Part shown: positions 51,827 to 60,208 of the stretch, in pieces
Position numbering within the stretch: the stretch's first letter is position 1
Layout of the letters: each line of letters starts with the position of its first letter
Assembly (NCBI GenBank): GCA_963708425.1
Contig: OY970206.1
Location: 2,356,001 to 2,420,000, forward strand
Direction: 5' to 3'
From: JACMNW01 sp963708425
Lineage (GTDB): Bacteria; Pseudomonadota; Alphaproteobacteria; Rhodobacterales; Rhodobacteraceae
DNA length: 64,000 nt
Notes under the pieces: model-generated
Seen by the model: the letters and a program-made list of their open reading frames with translations, nothing else
The model's database searches: none
Told to the model about the DNA's origin: nothing
Program-made: the position numbers and the translations under genes

Positions 51827-52647
51827 CCGACAAGGCGCTCTTTTCCCCCGGAGCCGTGGTCGCCCCGGTCATCGACTGGCTAAACACCAACGCCCACGGG
51901 TTTTTCCGCGCGATCAGCATTGCGGTTGAAGCGAGCCTTGATCTGGTGGAATCCGCCCTGCTGCTTCTGCCCGCCCCGGCGATGGCCGCCGTAATCGTGG
52001 CGCTGGTGCTGTGGCGTCAGGGCGCGCGGATGGCACTGCTGGTGGCTGGTTGTCTGGCCGTTGCCGGGCTGTCTGGCCTGTGGGAGGCGACGATGCAGAC
52101 CGTGGCACTGGTGACAACTTCAGTCTTCATCGCCGTGGCCATCGCTTTCCCGCTGGGCATCCTCGCCGCTCGCCGCCCCCGGCTGGAAGCCGCTTTGCGC
52201 CCGATACTGGACCTGATGCAGACGGTGCCGCCTTGGGTCTATCTGATCCCCGCCGTGATGATCTTTTCGCTGGGCAAGGTGCCGGCCATGCTGGCGACTG
52301 TGATCTACGGCATCCCGCCGATGTTGCGCATCACCACGCTGGCCTTTAAACAGGTGCCGCGCGAACTGGTTGAACTCGGCGCTGCGTCGGGTGCGACATC
52401 GTTCCAGACCTTGACCAAGATCGAGATTCCGTCTGCCCGCAAGACCCTGCTGCTGGGTTTGAACCAGTGCATCCTTCTGTCTCTTGCCATGGTCGTTCTG
52501 GCCGGACTGGTTGGCGCCGGTGGCCTTGGGGCGGAGGTCACGCGGGGGTTGACCCGGATGGAGATGGGCCTTGGCCTGCGCTCGGGGCTGGCCATCGTCG
52601 CCGTCGCCATCTTCCTTGACCGCATCTCGCGAAAGGCGCTGGGGTAA
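51823..52647 (+). CDS. Betaine/proline ABC transporter permease
   Basis: This 274-residue membrane protein has about six hydrophobic helices and the permease loop GAASGATSFQTLTKIEIPSA that contacts the ATPase (EAA-type). It also shows LDLMQTVPPWVYLIPAVMIF and GAGGLGAEVTRGLTRM. It overlaps the end of the broken permease gene by 4 bases. With the first permease lost, this copy might form a homodimer and keep the transporter working, or the whole system may be inactive. Confidence 0.9.
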   Translation: MTDKALFSPGAVVAPVIDWLNTNAHGFFRAISIAVEASLDLVESALLLLPAPAMAAVIVALVLWRQGARMALLVAGCLAVAGLSGLWEATMQTVALVTTSVFIAVAIAFPLGILAARRPRLEAALRPILDLMQTVPPWVYLIPAVMIFSLGKVPAMLATVIYGIPPMLRITTLAFKQVPRELVELGAASGATSFQTLTKIEIPSARKTLLLGLNQCILLSLAMVVLAGLVGAGGLGAEVTRGLTRMEMGLGLRSGLAIVAVAIFLDRISRKALG

Positions 52648-52995
52648 GGTCGTCTCTTTGAATAGCTTCCAGTTCCCTAGACATCTGCCCTGTTCAATTT
52701 CTGTTGTCTGGTTTCGAAGTCAACCGGCGACAGCATATCGTTGTTCGCGTGCTTGCGTTTTGGGTTTTACAAGATCTCAACGTATTCGAACACGTCTTGC
52801 CTTGCGGCATCGCTTGTGGGGCGGGTGCGCCGCCTGATCCGCGCCGCCGTTCTTGGCCGAAGTGGTGCCGCCACCGGTGTCGCCTGATACCTAGACGGGG
52901 TAGGGGAAACGGAGACTGGTTCGCATTCATTTGATAGCTCCGATGCGCAACCTGCTTGACTGTTATCATCCGCGAGAATACCACCCCGCTTCGAC
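52648..52995. other. Region with IS3 remnant and tRNA promoter
   Basis: The stretch begins directly after the permease stop. It contains the decayed IS3 transposase end at 52677-52812 (listed separately). The rest has no gene. A possible tRNA promoter, TTGACT (52956-52961) with a poor TACCAC 17 bases on (52979-52984), lies just before the tRNA gene. Confidence 0.5.
52677..52812 (-). mobile_element. C-terminal remnant of an IS3-family transposase
   Basis: On the minus strand the frame reads DAARQDVFEYVEIL, a stop, then NPKRKHANNDMLSPVDFETR and QQKLNRADV before a TAG at 52677. This is the conserved end of IS3 OrfB (YNPKRRH...LSPVEFE). Only about 45 codons are left, and the in-frame stop shows that it is dead. 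Confidence 0.8.
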
Positions 52996-53069
52996 GCGGG
53001 CGTTGTGTAATGGTAAGACCTTAGCCTTCCAAGCTAAAGACGCGGGTTCGATTCCCGCCGCCCGCTCCA
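52996..53069 (+). tRNA. tRNA-Gly (UCC anticodon)
   Basis: A full cloverleaf can be drawn. The acceptor stem GCGGGCG (52996-53002) pairs with CGCCCGC (53059-53065). The anticodon stem TTAGC/GCTAA encloses the loop CTTCCAA, giving anticodon TCC. The T-arm is GCGGG-TTCGATT-CCCGC. The discriminator base is T, and CCA (53067-53069) is encoded. The D-loop is TGTAATGGTAA. Confidence 0.95.
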
Positions 53070-53101
53070 GTTTATCAGATGATTTTGAGTTGAATTTGCG
53101 G

Positions 53102-53119
53102 CGTAACACGCGTGTTACG
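53102..53119. promoter_or_regulatory. Perfect 18-base palindrome
   Basis: CGTAACACGCGTGTTACG is its own reverse complement. It lies 33 bases after the tRNA and 170 bases before the dioxygenase-like gene. No T-run follows, so it looks more like an operator than a terminator, but it could serve as a hairpin after the tRNA. Confidence 0.45.
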
Positions 53120-53182
53120 GCTGGTAGATTATTGATTTATATAGATTGTGTGGTTTTTGAGAAGATGTTGTTAACCCTGTTT

Positions 53183-53211
53183 GACCGGATTTGGTGGGGA
53201 CTGCATAATCG
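53183..53211 (+). promoter_or_regulatory. Sigma-70-like promoter for the dioxygenase-like gene
   Basis: TTGACC (53183-53188) and CATAAT (53206-53211) are 17 bases apart and match the housekeeping consensus well. The start codon at 53289 is about 70 bases downstream of the expected transcription start. Confidence 0.55.
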
Positions 53212-53288
53212 GGGCTAATGGCGCGACGGAATAGCTCGCTGCCTGCGTACAAGACAAAAGTCACCCCCTTCAAAACAGGTAGATTGTC

Positions 53289-54128
53289 ATGACCACACCG
53301 CAGAAAGATGACGCGCCACATGATCGTGGCTTGGCCTTTGATCTGCGCACGATGCAGACGCGCAGGCGGGCCATGTTGGCGATTGGTGTTCTGGGGGTGG
53401 GCGGTTATCTGGGGTATCGACAGTTTGGCGGCGGCGAGGCGAATGCCAGTGGCGTGGCGGCGGATGGCACGGTTTGCATCCAAGACCCGGTTGAGACGGC
53501 GGGGCCGTTTCCGGGCGATGGCACCAACAGCAAGGATGGTGCCACGGTGAACGCGCTATCGCAAAGTGGCGTTGTGCGGCAGGATTTGCGGACCAGTTTC
53601 AATGGCATGACGCCGGTTGCCGACGGGGTGCAGGTTGATCTGTTGCTGACGTTGGTGAATGTGGCCAATGCCTGCGCGCCAATGGCGGGCCATGCGGTTT
53701 ACCTGTGGCATTGCGATGCCGAGGGGCAGTATTCGATGTATGACACCACCGACAGCAACTATTGCCGGGGCGTCGGGATTACCGATGCGGCGGGCCAAGT
53801 GAAATTTACCACGGTGTTTCCCGGCTGCTATGCCGGGCGCTGGCCGCATATGCATTTTGAGGTGTTTGCGGACGTCGCTTCGGCATCCACAGGCGAGAAC
53901 AGCCTGTTGATTTCGCAGTTTGCCTTGCCCGGCGATGTGGCGCAGGCGGTTTATGCGGCGATGCCGATTTATGCAGCCAGCATTGCGAATTTGGGTGGTG
54001 TGGCGTTGGCGTCGGATATGGTGTTTGCCGACAATACTGCCGAGCAGGTGGCGGCGCAGACGCTAACGTTTACAGGTGATGCGGCGGCGGGGTTTGCGGC
54101 GACAGGGGTGATCGGGATTTCGGTTTGA
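53289..54128 (+). CDS. Intradiol dioxygenase-like exported protein
   Basis: This 279-residue protein has an arginine-rich N-terminal export signal (QTRRRAMLAIGVLGVGGYLG), perhaps Tat-type, then the beta-sandwich of intradiol ring-cleavage dioxygenases. VETAGPFPGDGTN and the iron-ligand region can be seen: Tyr in GQYSMYD, Tyr in PGCYAGRWPH and the two His of RWPHMHFEVF. Export is unusual for catechol dioxygenases; this subgroup is common and of unclear substrate. It stands alone. Confidence 0.85.
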   Translation: MTTPQKDDAPHDRGLAFDLRTMQTRRRAMLAIGVLGVGGYLGYRQFGGGEANASGVAADGTVCIQDPVETAGPFPGDGTNSKDGATVNALSQSGVVRQDLRTSFNGMTPVADGVQVDLLLTLVNVANACAPMAGHAVYLWHCDAEGQYSMYDTTDSNYCRGVGITDAAGQVKFTTVFPGCYAGRWPHMHFEVFADVASASTGENSLLISQFALPGDVAQAVYAAMPIYAASIANLGGVALASDMVFADNTAEQVAAQTLTFTGDAAAGFAATGVIGISV

Positions 54129-54165
54129 GTTGGTGCGAAAGGTGCGCTGAAGCACACCCTACGGG

Positions 54166-54570
54166 TCATCCGGCGACGACGGCGGGGTCCATCCAGAATG
54201 GTTCAAACACGTTGCCATCGGGGTCTTGGAAGGTGCGGGTATACATGAAGCCGTGGTCGGTGGCGGGTTTGGGTTGGTGACCGCCCGCCGTGACGGCGGC
54301 GACGGTGATCGCATCTACATCTGCGCGGCTATCGCGGTTCAGCGCGAGGAGCGCGGATGTGGTTTTACTGGTGTCGGCGCGCGGGTTTGGGGTGAAGCTG
54401 TCGAATTTCGGATGCGTCAATATCATCAGGTAGATGGTGTCTGAAATGACGACGCAGGCGGCGGTGTCATCGCTGAACTGCGGCTTTATGGTGAAACCGA
54501 GCGCCTCGTAGAAGGCTTTCGAGCGTTCCAAGTTGGCGACGGGCAGGTTGACGAAGATCATTTGGGGCAT
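54166..54570 (-). CDS. VOC family (glyoxalase-like) protein
   Basis: The ATG at 54570 gives 134 residues starting MPQMIFVNLPVANLERSKAF, the usual start of PhnB/glyoxalase-like proteins, followed by YEALGFTIKPQFSDDTAACV and ending FQDPDGNVFEPFWMDP with a metal-ligand Glu. The substrate is unknown. The gene lies downstream of fabI on the same strand, 77 bases away. Confidence 0.85.
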   Translation of the reverse strand: MPQMIFVNLPVANLERSKAFYEALGFTIKPQFSDDTAACVVISDTIYLMILTHPKFDSFTPNPRADTSKTTSALLALNRDSRADVDAITVAAVTAGGHQPKPATDHGFMYTRTFQDPDGNVFEPFWMDPAVVAG

Positions 54571-54647
54571 GGCAGCCTCATGCGCTGGTTTGTAGCCAAT
54601 TCTGCCCCTCAACGGCAGGAGTTGCAATTAAAACGTTAGCGCGCAAG

Positions 54648-55457
54648 CTAAGTGTGTGATCCGCCGTTTTGCAGAGAATCTGCCTGGGGCATGCCCAGCA
54701 CGTGATAGCCGCCATCAACATGCACAATTTCTCCCGTTGTGCAGGCACCGTATTCGGAGGCGAGCCAGACAGCGGTGCCGCCGATGGCGGCGAGGGTGGC
54801 GTTGGCGCGCAAGGGGGCGTTGGCCTCGGTGTGGCGGAAGGTGGCGCGGGCACCACCGATGGCGGCACCGGCAAGGGTTTTCATTGGACCGGGGGAGACG
54901 GCGTTGACGCGGATGCCTTGGGGGCCGAGGTCATTGGCGAGGTAGCGCACGGCGGATTCCAAGGCGGCCTTGGCGACGCCCATGACGTTGTAATTGGGGG
55001 TGACCCGGTTGGAGCCGCTGTAGGTGAGCGTCAGGAGCGTGCCGCCGTTTGGCATCAGGTCTGCGGCGCGGCGCGACACGTCGATGAAGCTGAAGCACGA
55101 GATGGCAAGCGAGTTGGTGAAGTTAGTCAGGCTGGTGTTGATGAAGCGGCCCGAAAGTTCGTTCTTGTCGGAAAATGCGATGGCGTGGACGATGAAATCA
55201 ATCGTACCCCAGTGGTTTTTGATTGCTTGAAAGCAGCCATCCATCGAGGCTGCGTTCATCACATCGACATCGAGAAGGAAGTCGGACCCAAGCGTCGCGG
55301 CAAGCGGCTGAACCCGTTTGCCGAATGCCTCACCCTGGTAGGAAAACGCCAGTTCAGCGCCTTCGGCGGCCATTGCCAAGGCAATGCCCCAGGCGATTGA
55401 GCGTTCGTTCGCGACGCCCATGATCAACCCGCGCTTGCCCTTCATCAGATCGGCCAT
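54648..55457 (-). CDS. fabI: Enoyl-ACP reductase (NADH)
   Basis: This 269-residue SDR-fold enzyme performs the last reduction of the fatty acid elongation cycle. The N-terminus MADLMKGKRGLIMGVANERS and IAWGIALAMA is the FabI NADH-binding region. The catalytic region contains LTLTYSGSNRVTPNYNVMGV with Tyr and downstream Lys (AKAAL). The C-terminus has GEIVHVDGGYHVLGM. It follows fabB in the order fabA-fabB-fabI, all on the minus strand. Confidence 0.96.
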   Translation of the reverse strand: MADLMKGKRGLIMGVANERSIAWGIALAMAAEGAELAFSYQGEAFGKRVQPLAATLGSDFLLDVDVMNAASMDGCFQAIKNHWGTIDFIVHAIAFSDKNELSGRFINTSLTNFTNSLAISCFSFIDVSRRAADLMPNGGTLLTLTYSGSNRVTPNYNVMGVAKAALESAVRYLANDLGPQGIRVNAVSPGPMKTLAGAAIGGARATFRHTEANAPLRANATLAAIGGTAVWLASEYGACTTGEIVHVDGGYHVLGMPQADSLQNGGSHT

Positions 55458-55484
55458 TCAGGCTGCCCCCCAAAATTATTGTTT

Positions 55485-56714
55485 TTAGTTCAGATATTTA
55501 CTCATCAACAATGTCGCATTGGTGCCGCCAAAGCCAAAGCTATTTGACAAGACGCTGTCAAGTTTCACATCTTCTTGCAGTTGTGTGACAATTTCCGACG
55601 GATCGAGGGCGGGGTCGAGGTTGGTGACGTTGGCCGAGGCGGCGATGAAGTTGTTGTTCATCATGATCAGCGAGTAAATTGCCTCGTGCACGCCGGTGGC
55701 ACCGAGGCTGTGGCCGGTCAGGGATTTTGTCGAGGCGATGGGTGGGGTTTTGCCTTTGCCAAAGACGCGGCGGATGGCCTCAACTTCAGTGATGTCACCA
55801 ACGACAGTCGAGGTGCCATGGCTGTTGATGTAATCGACATGGCGGCCTTTGGGCAGGGTTGCGAGGGCCAGTTTCATCGAACGTTCGCCGCCTTCGCCGG
55901 ATGGGGCGACCATATCGTAGCCATCGGAGGTGGCACCGTAGCCGGTGACCTCGCCATAGATTTTGGCACCGCGGGCAAGGGCGTGGGACAATTCTTCCAG
56001 CACGACAACGCCGCCGCCGCCAGCGATGACAAAGCCATCACGGGTGGCGTCATAGGCGCGCGAGGCGGTGGAGGGGGTGTCGTTGTATTTGCTGCTCATC
56101 GCGCCCATCGCGTCGAACAGGCAGGAGAGCGTCCAATCAAGTTCTTCGCCGCCGCCGGCAAAGACGATGTCTTGTTTGCCAAGCTGGATCAGTTCAACCC
56201 CGTTGCCGATGCAATGGGCGGACGTGGAGCAGGCGGAGGTGATGGAATAGTTGACGCCCTTGATCTTGAACGGCGTGGCAAGGCAGGCGGAATTGGTGGA
56301 TGACATGCAGCGTGTCACCATGAAGGGGCCCATCTTTTTGGGCGCGCCTTTTTCGATGACCGCCTCGAACGCTTTGAAGAAGTTCGAGGTCGAGGGGCCG
56401 CCAGAGCCCATGATCAGGCCGGAGCGTTCGTTTGAGACATCGGTTGGTTCCAGGCCAGAGTCGGCAATCGCCTGTTCCATGGCGAGAAAGTTGTAGGCAG
56501 CACCCGGCCCCATGAAGCGCATATCGCGTTTGTCGATATGATCTTCGAGAACGATCTGCGGCTGGCCCTTAACCTGGCTGCGAAAGCCGTGCTCGGCGTA
56601 GTCTTCGGCGAAAATGATGCCGGATTTGCCGGCGCGTAACGAAGCCTGAACTTCGGCTGCGGAGTTGCCGATCGGCGAGATGATACCAATTCCGGTGATG
56701 ACGACGCGACGCAT
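55485..56714 (-). CDS. fabB: 3-oxoacyl-ACP synthase I
   Basis: This 409-residue condensing enzyme elongates unsaturated and saturated acyl chains. The catalytic triad is visible: Cys in ITSACSTSAHCIGNG, His in NSHGTSTVVGD and His in SLTGHSLGATGVHE. The start MRRVVITGIGIISPIGNSAA is typical. fabA lies 77 bases upstream and fabI 27 bases downstream, as expected for the anaerobic unsaturated fatty acid pathway. Confidence 0.97.
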   Translation of the reverse strand: MRRVVITGIGIISPIGNSAAEVQASLRAGKSGIIFAEDYAEHGFRSQVKGQPQIVLEDHIDKRDMRFMGPGAAYNFLAMEQAIADSGLEPTDVSNERSGLIMGSGGPSTSNFFKAFEAVIEKGAPKKMGPFMVTRCMSSTNSACLATPFKIKGVNYSITSACSTSAHCIGNGVELIQLGKQDIVFAGGGEELDWTLSCLFDAMGAMSSKYNDTPSTASRAYDATRDGFVIAGGGGVVVLEELSHALARGAKIYGEVTGYGATSDGYDMVAPSGEGGERSMKLALATLPKGRHVDYINSHGTSTVVGDITEVEAIRRVFGKGKTPPIASTKSLTGHSLGATGVHEAIYSLIMMNNNFIAASANVTNLDPALDPSEIVTQLQEDVKLDSVLSNSFGFGGTNATLLMSKYLN

Positions 56715-56791
56715 GGCGGTTCTCCTTCGTTCCGTTCAGCTGGCGGGCAGCTGCTTCGATTGTACGCAAGGCACTGGTTTGCAGATGGCCT

Positions 56792-57301
56792 TTAGTTTGC
56801 AGATAGGGCGACCTTCATGTCTTTTACATGGTAGATCACCTCGCCGTCAGCCTCTAATCGGCCATCGGCAACGCCCATCGTCAAGCGGCGGGTTTGCAGG
56901 GCCTTGGTGAAATCGACGTGGTAAGTCAGCATTTTGCGATCCGGGCGGACCATGCCGGTGAGTTTAACCTCGCCGACGCCGAGCGCGTAGCCACGGCCCT
57001 GCCAGCCACGCCAACCAAGGTTGAAGCCGGTCAGCTGCCACAGGCCATCAAGGCCAAGGCAGCCGGGCATGATCGGGTTGCCGGGAAAGTGGCAGGCGAA
57101 GAACCAAAGGTCGGGATGGATGTCGAATTCGGCGGTGACATGGCCCATGCCATGTGTGCCACCATCGGACGAGATATCGGTGATGCGGTCCATCATCAGC
57201 ATCGGAGGTTCGGGCAGTTGGGCATTGCCGGGGCCGAACAATTCGCCTCGGGCGCATTTGAGAAGATCGGTTTTGTCAAAGCGCGTTGGAAACAGCGTCA
57301 T
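56792..57301 (-). CDS. fabA: 3-hydroxydecanoyl-ACP dehydratase/isomerase
   Basis: The ATG at 57301 with AGGA 8 bases upstream gives 169 residues, the family length; a second ATG five codons earlier is possible. The hotdog active site is read as CHFPGNPIMPGCLGLDGLWQ with the catalytic His and Asp. The enzyme dehydrates and isomerises the C10 intermediate, the branch point to unsaturated fatty acids. It is divergent from irr. Confidence 0.95.
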   Translation of the reverse strand: MTLFPTRFDKTDLLKCARGELFGPGNAQLPEPPMLMMDRITDISSDGGTHGMGHVTAEFDIHPDLWFFACHFPGNPIMPGCLGLDGLWQLTGFNLGWRGWQGRGYALGVGEVKLTGMVRPDRKMLTYHVDFTKALQTRRLTMGVADGRLEADGEVIYHVKDMKVALSAN

Positions 57302-57464
57302 ATAGGTGATCCTCATTTGCCCCGGCTTCCCCTTAACATTTGCATCCGATGGGTGGCAAGGGCGGGGCGTTTCGGGCGGCGGAGCGCAATGCGACCGATT
57401 TTCATTTGAAATGCAGGGCGGGCGGGCTTTATATAGCGAGGCGAGCAACCTGATCGGGCGAGAT

Positions 57465-57908
57465 ATGTCGAAGGCAGCAATGGAGAGTGCGCTGGAATGC
57501 AGGGCATCTGAGCGGGGGGGCACTTGGTTGGAGCGCGGCGGGTTGCGCCCGACGCGGCAGCGCATGGTTTTGGCGGGGTTGCTGGTTGGCGATGGCGAGA
57601 ACCGGCATGTGACGGCGGAAAGCCTGCATCTGGCGGTGGGGCAGTCGGACGAAAAGGTCAGTCTGGCAACGGTCTACAACACGTTGCGCGCGTTTTGCGA
57701 GGCGGGGTTGATGCAAGAAGTGGTGGTGGACGGGTCGAGAAGCTATTTCGATACCCGGATGGATGATCATCCGCATTTCTATTGGGAAGATAGCCACGAT
57801 CTGACCGACGCCCCGGCAGAGCAGTTGCAGATCATGCGGGTGCCGGATGCGCCTGCGGGAACGGTGATTGCCAAGATCGACGTCGTGATCCGGCTGAAGC
57901 GGGTTTAG
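57465..57908 (+). CDS. irr: Iron response regulator, Fur family
   Basis: The ATG at 57465 gives 147 residues; upstream in-frame extensions overlap fabA. The winged helix begins GLRPTRQRMVLAGLLVGDGE, with the DNA-reading helix SLATVYNTLRAFCEAGLM. The dimer domain has SYFDTRMDDHPHFYWEDSHD, the His-rich stretch where Irr proteins bind heme or metal. Irr senses iron through heme status and controls iron and heme genes in alphaproteobacteria. A position next to fabAB is, from memory, common in Rhodobacterales. Confidence 0.88.
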   Translation: MSKAAMESALECRASERGGTWLERGGLRPTRQRMVLAGLLVGDGENRHVTAESLHLAVGQSDEKVSLATVYNTLRAFCEAGLMQEVVVDGSRSYFDTRMDDHPHFYWEDSHDLTDAPAEQLQIMRVPDAPAGTVIAKIDVVIRLKRV

Positions 57909-57955
57909 GGGCAGCACGAAGCCACCCCTTCCCATGCTCGATTATCTAGTGATGC

Positions 57956-58498
57956 TTATTTCGGCAGCAGCACTTTGTTGATCACGTGGATGACGCCGTT
58001 TGATTGATCGACATCGGCGATGCTGATCAGCGATGCGTTACCGGATTCGTCAAACACATAGAGCTTGCCGCCTTTCATCTTGGCCGACAGCGCGTCGCCC
58101 GACAGGGTTTGCATGTTGAAATAGCCGTCTTTCGAGGCTTTGGCTTTCGCGGCGATGTCGGCTGCGGTGAAGTCACCGGCAACGACATGGGCAGTCAGGA
58201 TCTTGGTCAGCATCGCCTTGTTTTCAGGCTTTAGCAGCGTATCGACCGTGCCGGGGGGCAGGGCGTCGAAAGCGGAATTGACTGGGGCGAACACGGTGAA
58301 CGGGCCGGGGCCCATCAGAGCGTCAACCAACCCTGCGGCCTTGACGGCGGCGACCAGCGTGGTGTGATCGGCAGAGTTCACGGCGTTTTCGATGATGTTC
58401 TTCGTCTCGAACATCGGGGCACCGCCGACCTCGGGGTTTGCTGCGATTGCAGGGGCGGCGAGCAGGGCGAGGACGAGGGCGAGTGAGGCGGATTTCAT
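57956..58498 (-). CDS. Fasciclin (FAS1) domain secreted protein
   Basis: This 180-residue protein has a signal peptide (MKSASLALVLALLAAPAIAA) and one FAS1 domain with the H1 motif PGPFTVFAPVNSAFDALPPG, then LTKILTAHVVAGDFTAADIA and the H2 region SNGVIHVINKVLLP. FAS1 proteins mediate adhesion or matrix contact. It should be periplasmic or extracellular. No partner gene is adjacent. Confidence 0.93.
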   Translation of the reverse strand: MKSASLALVLALLAAPAIAANPEVGGAPMFETKNIIENAVNSADHTTLVAAVKAAGLVDALMGPGPFTVFAPVNSAFDALPPGTVDTLLKPENKAMLTKILTAHVVAGDFTAADIAAKAKASKDGYFNMQTLSGDALSAKMKGGKLYVFDESGNASLISIADVDQSNGVIHVINKVLLPK

Positions 58499-58640
58499 TG
58501 GTAGTCTCCCAGTTGTCGGCGCGGGGAGTTCCGGGCCGTCTGATGAGAGAACGGGGCGAAAATGCCAGAAGTTTCAGGGGTAGACTGCGGTAACGGTTTC
58601 GTGAACATTTCGCCGAACAGCCGGTGGGGAGGGCGGGCCT

Positions 58641-58669
58641 GCGGCGCGGATATTTTTGCAGAAACGAAG
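58641..58669. repeat. Second copy of the short 3' element
   Basis: GCGGCGCGGATATTTTTGCA followed by GAAACGAAG lies 26 bases beyond a minus-strand stop codon, the same setting as the related element at 9617-9652. Shared features are a TATTT core and a GAAA.GAAG end. Confidence 0.35.
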
Positions 58670-58695
58670 TTGGGGTGGGGTGTCTTGTAGCTGGG

Positions 58696-59565
58696 CTAGA
58701 ACCACTGCCCCGGTTCCATCAGGCCCAAATCCATCAGCTGTTGCGATTGCCATTGGAATTCAGTCGAGTTGCGCCAGCGGAAGGTGTTGATGGCGAAACG
58801 CGAGCCGGGGTTGGCGCGCAGGGCCTTGGCGGTGCGGAACGAGCAGATGGCGGTGGTGATGTTGTTGTGCCATGGGCAGGCATAGGTGTTCATTTCCTCA
58901 TCCGTCAGGGTGAAGTCGGGGCGCAGGCGCAGGCCCTTTTTGGCGCGGAAGATGGCGATGCGGTCGATCTTGCGGCGAGTCCATGGCACGTGTTCCTCGA
59001 AGCGCCAGCGCAGGCCGCCGAAGAAATCCAGCTGACGTTCCTTGGCGGTGTAGGGCGGTTCTGGGGTCGCGCGGGCGAGGGCGTAGTAGCCGGAGCGATC
59101 AAGATGCGCGTCTTCGAGGCTGACGGCATCGGGATTTGCCGTCAGGTCACCTGCGTACAGATCGACGACATAGGACAGCAGGGCATCGCGGCGTTCTTCG
59201 GTGTGGAAGGCCAGCATTTCGCCGATGCGGCGGGTTTCGCAGAATGGGAAGAACAGGTATTCGGCGTTGTAGCAGTAATACAGCCACGATCCGGCGGCCG
59301 CATCGATCAGGCGGTTCATCGCATCAACCAAGGCACCTTCGGCGTGGACGTTATGCGTGATGCGGTGGATTTTATCGTTGAGTTCGGGCGGGATGGAAAT
59401 GGCGTCTGGCGCCAGCAGCAGCACCGATTTGAAGCCAGCGACGAGGTGGTGGCGCAGGGTTGTATCAACCTCGATATCGTCTTCGGCCATGATCACAGCA
59501 ATCGGGCCTTTGGTGAGGACCGGTTTGGCGGTGGCAAGGAAAGCGCTGAGATCGGGGTAGTGCAA
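58696..59565 (-). CDS. Glycosyltransferase-like conserved protein
   Basis: This 289-residue protein starts MHYPDLSAFLATAKPVLTKG and contains IAVIMAEDDIEVDTTLRHHL, FPFCETRRIGEMLAFHTEER and ends in QQLMDLGLMEPGQWF. I recall close relatives across Rhodobacterales annotated as family 2 glycosyltransferase-like; the EDD near residue 28 could be a nucleotide-sugar or metal site, but typical GT2 motifs are not clear. It has no signal peptide. Function is unknown. Confidence 0.6.
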   Translation of the reverse strand: MHYPDLSAFLATAKPVLTKGPIAVIMAEDDIEVDTTLRHHLVAGFKSVLLLAPDAISIPPELNDKIHRITHNVHAEGALVDAMNRLIDAAAGSWLYYCYNAEYLFFPFCETRRIGEMLAFHTEERRDALLSYVVDLYAGDLTANPDAVSLEDAHLDRSGYYALARATPEPPYTAKERQLDFFGGLRWRFEEHVPWTRRKIDRIAIFRAKKGLRLRPDFTLTDEEMNTYACPWHNNITTAICSFRTAKALRANPGSRFAINTFRWRNSTEFQWQSQQLMDLGLMEPGQWF

Positions 59566-59724
59566 GCCTTTGGCCTTTGCTTTGGTTTTGTGCAGACTCG
59601 ACTATGCTGTGTGAAAGGTCAAACAGAATGGCACCGTCGCTGCTGATCGTTTTTGCAGCGCAAATGACGGGGTTGGTGCGACGTGCCTCTTGCAGCATCA
59701 GGGCAAAAATAGGGGGAGGGCGGT

Positions 59725-60144
59725 ATGAGTGATAAGCAATCTGGTGGCTGTCTGTGTGGGGCCGTGCGATTTGGGACCACAGGCCCGCTGCGCGAGGTAA
59801 TCTTTTGTCATTGTTCGCAATGCCGCAGGCAATCTGGTCTTTATGTCGCCGCGACCAGTGTGAATGGCGATGCGCTTGATCTGCGCGGGGCTGAGAATAT
59901 CACTTGGTTTGCGTCATCTGATTTCGCCAAACGCGGGTTTTGCAGCACCTGCGGGACGCCGCTGTTTTGGAAACCCAATGATGAGGCGCGGTATGCAATT
60001 CTGGCGGGGGCCTTTGATGACCCCTCCTGTTTGACGCCGGGTTATCATATTTGTGTGGAAGGGCGGGCGACGTTTTACGGGATCGACGATGGCTTGCCGC
60101 AATACAAGCATGATGCCCCGGATGTGCCAATCGCGGGGCGTTGA
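59725..60144 (+). CDS. GFA family (glutathione-dependent formaldehyde-activating-like) protein
   Basis: This 139-residue protein has the two zinc sites of the GFA family: GGCLCGAVRF with two Cys, FCHCSQCRRQSG with three, and FCSTCGTPLFW with two. The family binds zinc through these Cys; formaldehyde activation is established only for a few members, so the substrate is open. It precedes miaB on the same strand by 64 bases. Confidence 0.9.
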   Translation: MSDKQSGGCLCGAVRFGTTGPLREVIFCHCSQCRRQSGLYVAATSVNGDALDLRGAENITWFASSDFAKRGFCSTCGTPLFWKPNDEARYAILAGAFDDPSCLTPGYHICVEGRATFYGIDDGLPQYKHDAPDVPIAGR

Positions 60145-60208
60145 ACCCGGCGTTGCCGCGCGCGGCCTTGGGGTGTAGAAGGCAGCCGATCACTTGGGAT
60201 GCATCTAC

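Noticed and set aside
52996..53069. tRNA-Gly considered as an integration site
   Set aside because: No partial copy of the tRNA 3' end was found nearby and no integrase gene lies beside it; only a dead IS3 remnant is close.
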